Shown: in pieces, positions 60,994 to 64,000 of the stretch | How the letters are laid out: the number at the start of each line of letters is the position of its first letter | Numbering within the stretch: position 1 is the first letter of the stretch | NCBI RefSeq assembly: GCF_008364845.1 | Contig: NZ_VTTP01000001.1 | Span: 519,594-583,593, forward strand | DNA from: Actinotalea subterranea | Lineage (GTDB): Bacteria > Actinomycetota > Actinomycetes > Actinomycetales > Cellulomonadaceae | Length of the DNA: 64,000 nucleotides | Direction of reading: 5' to 3' | Notes under the pieces: generated by a model | Database searches by the model: none | What the model was told of the DNA's origin: nothing | Seen by the model: only the letters and a program-made list of their open reading frames with translations | Made by a program: the position numbers and the translations under genes

Positions 60994-61841
60994 TTGAGAC
61001 CTCCCGCGGTGAGTCCTTCGACGATCCGGCGTTGGAACAGCAGCACCATGATCACCAACGGGATCGTCGCGACCACGCCGGCGGCCATCTGCGTGCCGAA
61101 CGGCTGCTCGAACTGCGAGGAGCCGGTGAACTTGGCGATGGCCACCGTGACAGGGGACGTGGACGCGTCGATCGAGACGTTCGAGGCGATGAGGTACTCG
61201 TTCCAGGCGGCGATGAACACCAGGATGGTCGTCGTGAACACGCCGGGCGCGGCAAGCGGCAGGATGATGAGCCGGAACGCCTGGAACGGGTTGGCCCCGT
61301 CCACCTTGGCGGCCTGCTCGAGCTCCCACGGCATCTCGCGGAAGAACGCGGTCAGCGTCCAGATCGCCAGCGGCAGCGCGAAGGAGATGTCGGGCACGAC
61401 CATCGCCTGGTACGTGTTGATCCACCCGAGGTCGGCGAACAGCTCGTAGAGGGGCGTCAGGATCGCGACACCGGGGAACATGGACGCGGCCAGGATGAGC
61501 GCGAGGATGACCGTCCGGCCCGGGAATACGAGCCTCGTCAGGGCGTACGCCGTCGACACCCCCACGATCATCGCGGTGAGAGTCGTCACGCCCGCGACGA
61601 CCACGGAGTTCAGCAGGGCCCGCGAGAACTGGTTGCGGCCCGAGAAGACCGCGGCGAAGTTCTCGAGCGACGCGGTCGTCGGGAGCAGGTCGTTGTTGAA
61701 GATCGCGGTCGGGCTCTTCAGGCCCGAGACGAGCATCCAGTAGAAGGGCGCCAGGCAGAACACCACGAGCAGGGCCACACCCACGGCGAACGAGGCCGAG
61801 GCGGCCCACCGCCGCACCCTCGACGTCCATGTCCCGCTCAT
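60990..61841 (-). CDS. CUT1 sugar ABC importer permease 2, second system
   Basis: A 283-aa permease with six helices and the EAA loop ELEQAAKVDGANPFQAFRLIILP. ATG 61841 overlaps the stop of permease 1 and its own stop overlaps the lacI start. No ATPase gene is adjacent; a shared MsiK-like ATPase is expected. Confidence 0.95.
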   Translation of the reverse strand: MSGTWTSRVRRWAASASFAVGVALLVVFCLAPFYWMLVSGLKSPTAIFNNDLLPTTASLENFAAVFSGRNQFSRALLNSVVVAGVTTLTAMIVGVSTAYALTRLVFPGRTVILALILAASMFPGVAILTPLYELFADLGWINTYQAMVVPDISFALPLAIWTLTAFFREMPWELEQAAKVDGANPFQAFRLIILPLAAPGVFTTTILVFIAAWNEYLIASNVSIDASTSPVTVAIAKFTGSSQFEQPFGTQMAAGVVATIPLVIMVLLFQRRIVEGLTAGGLK

Positions 61842-62860
61842 GCCGCACCTCCGTCGCGTCCGTTCAGCACACGTGCGCCGAGCACCCGGATGTAGACCAG
61901 GGCGACCAGGAACACGATCAGGAAGGTCAGGGTCGACAGCGCGCTGCCCATGCCCGCCTTCAGGTTCCCGATCGACTCCTCGACGACGAGCATCGACAGG
62001 GTCCGCGTGTCGTTCGCGCCGTGCGTGAAGATCTGCGGCAGGTCGTAGATGCGCAGCACGTCGAGCATGCGGAAGAGCACCGCGACCACGATCGCCGGGC
62101 GGACCAGCGGGAGCGTGATGCTCACGAACCGGCGGACCGGGCCGGCGCCGTCGACCCGCGCCGCCTCGTAGATCTCCTGCGAGATCGTCTGGAGCCCGGC
62201 GAGGACGAGAAGCGCGATGAACGGTGCCGTCTTCCACGTGTCCGCGAAGACGATCGCCCACTTCGCCGGCCACTCGGAGCCGGTCCACAGGACCTGCTGC
62301 CCGATGAGGTGGTTGACGATGCCGTTGGCGTCGAACGTCCACCTCCACAGCACGGCGCAGACCGCCGTCGGGATCGCCCAGGGCACCAGGACGACCGCCC
62401 GGACGATGGAGCGTCCGCGGAAGGCGCGGTTCATCACCAGGGCCATCGCCATGCCGATGACCAGCTCGAGGACCACCGTCGTGCCCGTGAAGAACATCGT
62501 GGTGCTCAGCGCCGCCCAGAAGTCCTCCGCGCCGGACCCGACGACCGCCTCGGCGTAGTTGCCGAGACCGATGAACTCCGGCGTCCGGCCGACCGGGTCG
62601 TCGTAGAGCGACCGGACGACGGCTCGCACCACCGGGTAGCCGATGACCCCGGCGAGGACGATCAGGGTGGGCAGGACGAGCCAGAACGCGAACCGTCCTT
62701 CTCGTGAGCGGCCCGGCCGTCGACGCGCTCCCCCGGCGCGTGCCCCGTCCGGTGCGGCCTGCGTGCGCGTCCGTGGGTCAGGTGCTCCTTCGAGCGTCAT
62801 GTCCGGGTGCCTCACCACGTCGTCGAGCACGGCTCGCCCTGCCTTCACCCTCGTCCTCAC
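61838..62860 (-). CDS. CUT1 sugar ABC importer permease 1, second system
   Basis: Up to 340 aa from GTG 62860, which overlaps the stop of the binding-protein gene (GTGA). An alternative ATG at 62800, with GTGAGG upstream, would remove a 20-residue tail. Six helices follow a basic N-terminus (RRRPGRSREGRF), and the EAA loop is QEIYEAARVDGAGPVRRFVSITLP. Sequence and order match trehalose/maltose-type CUT1 systems. Confidence 0.93.
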   Translation of the reverse strand: MRTRVKAGRAVLDDVVRHPDMTLEGAPDPRTRTQAAPDGARAGGARRRPGRSREGRFAFWLVLPTLIVLAGVIGYPVVRAVVRSLYDDPVGRTPEFIGLGNYAEAVVGSGAEDFWAALSTTMFFTGTTVVLELVIGMAMALVMNRAFRGRSIVRAVVLVPWAIPTAVCAVLWRWTFDANGIVNHLIGQQVLWTGSEWPAKWAIVFADTWKTAPFIALLVLAGLQTISQEIYEAARVDGAGPVRRFVSITLPLVRPAIVVAVLFRMLDVLRIYDLPQIFTHGANDTRTLSMLVVEESIGNLKAGMGSALSTLTFLIVFLVALVYIRVLGARVLNGRDGGAA

Positions 62861-64000
62861 GATGCGTCGACGACGTCCTGGAGGTCCTCCTGCAGGCCGG
62901 ACAGCGCCTCGTCGACGGTGACCGAACCCTGGAGAGCCTCGTAGACCTCGGTCGAGATCAGCGTGCTCAGCTCGCTGTAGGCGACCGCCTTCGGGCGGGC
63001 GACGGCGTTCTCGAGGGCGGACTTGAGGGTCGCCAGGTACGGCACGTCCGCCTGGAGCGCCGCGTCGTCGTACAGGGAGCTGCGCACCGGGGGCAACGAG
63101 AGCTCGGTCAGGAGCGTGCGCTGGACCTCCTCGGACTCGAGGTAGGTGATGAAGTCCTTGGCCGTCTGCTGGTTCTCCGACGCCTTCGAGATCGCCAGGT
63201 TGTAGCCGCCGAGGGTCGATGCGCCGAGACCGTCGGCGCCCGGGAGCGGGGCGATGCCGATCGTGTCCTGCACGACGGAGTCCGCACCCTCCTGGGTGGC
63301 GAGACCGTGCACGTAGGGCCAGTTGCGCAGGAACAGCAGGTTCCCCGCCTGGAACGCCCGGCGGCCCTCCTCCTCCTGGTAGGTGATGGCCTCCGCCGGG
63401 ATCGTTCCCGACTCGAAGCCGTCCACGAGGAACTGGAGGCCGGCCTTCGCCTCAGGCGTGTCGACCGTGACCTCGCCGTTCTCGTCGATCACGGAGCCGC
63501 CCGCGGAGTTCACGGCCTCGGAGAAGTTGACGGTGAGTCCCTCGTACTGCGCGAACTGCCCGGCGTAGCAGTCGATCTCGTTCGCGACGGCGATGTCGCA
63601 GGCGTCCTCGAGCTCGGCCCAGGTGGTGGGCGGGGTCTCGACCAGGTCCGTGCGGTAGTACAGGAAGCCGGCGTTCGTGTTGTACGGCGCGGCGTAGAGC
63701 GTGCCGTCGTAGGTGCCGGAGTCGACGGTCGACTCGAACAGCCCGGTCGTGTCGATGTCGTCGAGCGGGACCAGCCAGTCCCGCGCCGCGAACTCGGCTG
63801 TCCACACCACGTCGAGCCCTGCGACGTCGTAGGTCCCGGCACCGGCCTGGAAGTCCTGGACCAGGGCGGTGCGCTGCTCGTCCGCCGCCTCAGCCAGCTC
63901 GATGAACGTGACCTCCTCGTCGGGGTGGTCGGCGTTCCAGCCGTCGATGACGGTCTGGAGCTTGCCGGTGGTGTCCTTGCCCTGGGCGAAGGTGATCGGT
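62857..64000 (-). CDS. CUT1 solute-binding protein, trehalose/maltose-type, N-terminus outside window
   Basis: 381 codons of a family 1 extracellular binding protein run open to the right edge; the signal peptide is beyond it. Recognisable parts: ITFAQGKDTTGKLQTVIDGW at the edge, DVAGLDVVWTAEFAARDWLVPL, LYAAPYNTNAGFLYYRTDLV, PPTTWAELEDACDIA, FLRNWPYVHGLA and LGGYNLAISKAS. These match sugar-binding proteins of the LpqY/ThuE/MalE kind. It leads the operon binding protein-permease-permease-LacI. Confidence 0.93.
   Translation of the reverse strand, partial: PITFAQGKDTTGKLQTVIDGWNADHPDEEVTFIELAEAADEQRTALVQDFQAGAGTYDVAGLDVVWTAEFAARDWLVPLDDIDTTGLFESTVDSGTYDGTLYAAPYNTNAGFLYYRTDLVETPPTTWAELEDACDIAVANEIDCYAGQFAQYEGLTVNFSEAVNSAGGSVIDENGEVTVDTPEAKAGLQFLVDGFESGTIPAEAITYQEEEGRRAFQAGNLLFLRNWPYVHGLATQEGADSVVQDTIGIAPLPGADGLGASTLGGYNLAISKASENQQTAKDFITYLESEEVQRTLLTELSLPPVRSSLYDDAALQADVPYLATLKSALENAVARPKAVAYSELSTLISTEVYEALQGSVTVDEALSGLQEDLQDVVDAS

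Overview
The window is very GC-rich, with strongly biased third codon positions, frequent GTG (and one TTG) starts, chains of 4-nt ATGA/GTGA overlaps and leaderless-type promoters. Together with the gene content (Tat-exported and intracellular glycoside hydrolases, sugar ABC importers, UDP-galactopyranose mutase, a Cpe/LpqF-like lipoprotein) this suggests an actinobacterium of the Cellulomonadaceae/Micrococcales type. That placement is inference from composition and content. No rRNA, tRNA, CRISPR array, insertion sequence or integrase was seen.

Layout. 1-6.2 kb, minus strand: a truncated class-A-beta-lactamase-like lipoprotein, a small unknown protein, and a 1,606-aa DUF4011-type SF1 helicase relative whose ATPase motifs look dead. 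6.6-8.1 kb: an alpha/beta hydrolase and an OhrR-type peroxide sensor, with a perfect inverted repeat over the hydrolase promoter. 8.2-13.9 kb: a large sortase-type surface protein divergent from an operon of a Tat DUF6916 protein, a GNAT acetyltransferase and three tandem phage-tail-collar (MdpB-like) proteins. 14-18.8 kb: glf, a UvrA2-type protein and a prenyltransferase-like alpha-toroid protein. 18.8-25.4 kb: an MMPL exporter with its divergent TetR, then an AraC regulon (SDR, quinol-monooxygenase-like protein, esterase) marked by two copies of a 39-bp operator. 25.5-30.7 kb: a HAD phosphatase, an MFS transporter, and an RHH regulator / DUF4097 / DrrAB-like ABC exporter operon.

30.9-47.2 kb is a coherent sugar-acid catabolic island: lutABC (L-lactate oxidation), an FAH-family 2,4-diketo-3-deoxy-acid-sugar hydrolase, a lactonase-type amidohydrolase, a zinc alcohol dehydrogenase, a rhamnonate-dehydratase-like enolase, a Gfo/Idh/MocA oxidoreductase, a CUT1 sugar importer, an SGNH esterase, an IclR regulator and an 814-aa glycosidase-like protein of a family I cannot name. 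The enzymes fit non-phosphorylative oxidation of an L-6-deoxyhexose (L-fucose or L-rhamnose) to pyruvate plus L-lactate, with LutABC consuming the lactate. A shared TTC-N8-GAA box at three promoters points to IclR control.

47.3-64 kb is glycan degradation: a GH2 beta-mannosidase, a Tat-exported GH5-like enzyme, a TetR divergent from a stand-alone GAPDH with two operators between them, an intracellular GH10 xylanase, a 1,325-aa secreted (alpha/alpha)6-type protein with a duplicated N-terminal module, and a second CUT1 importer operon ending in its LacI regulator. The window cuts through the solute-binding gene of that operon at its right end and through the beta-lactamase-like gene at its left end.
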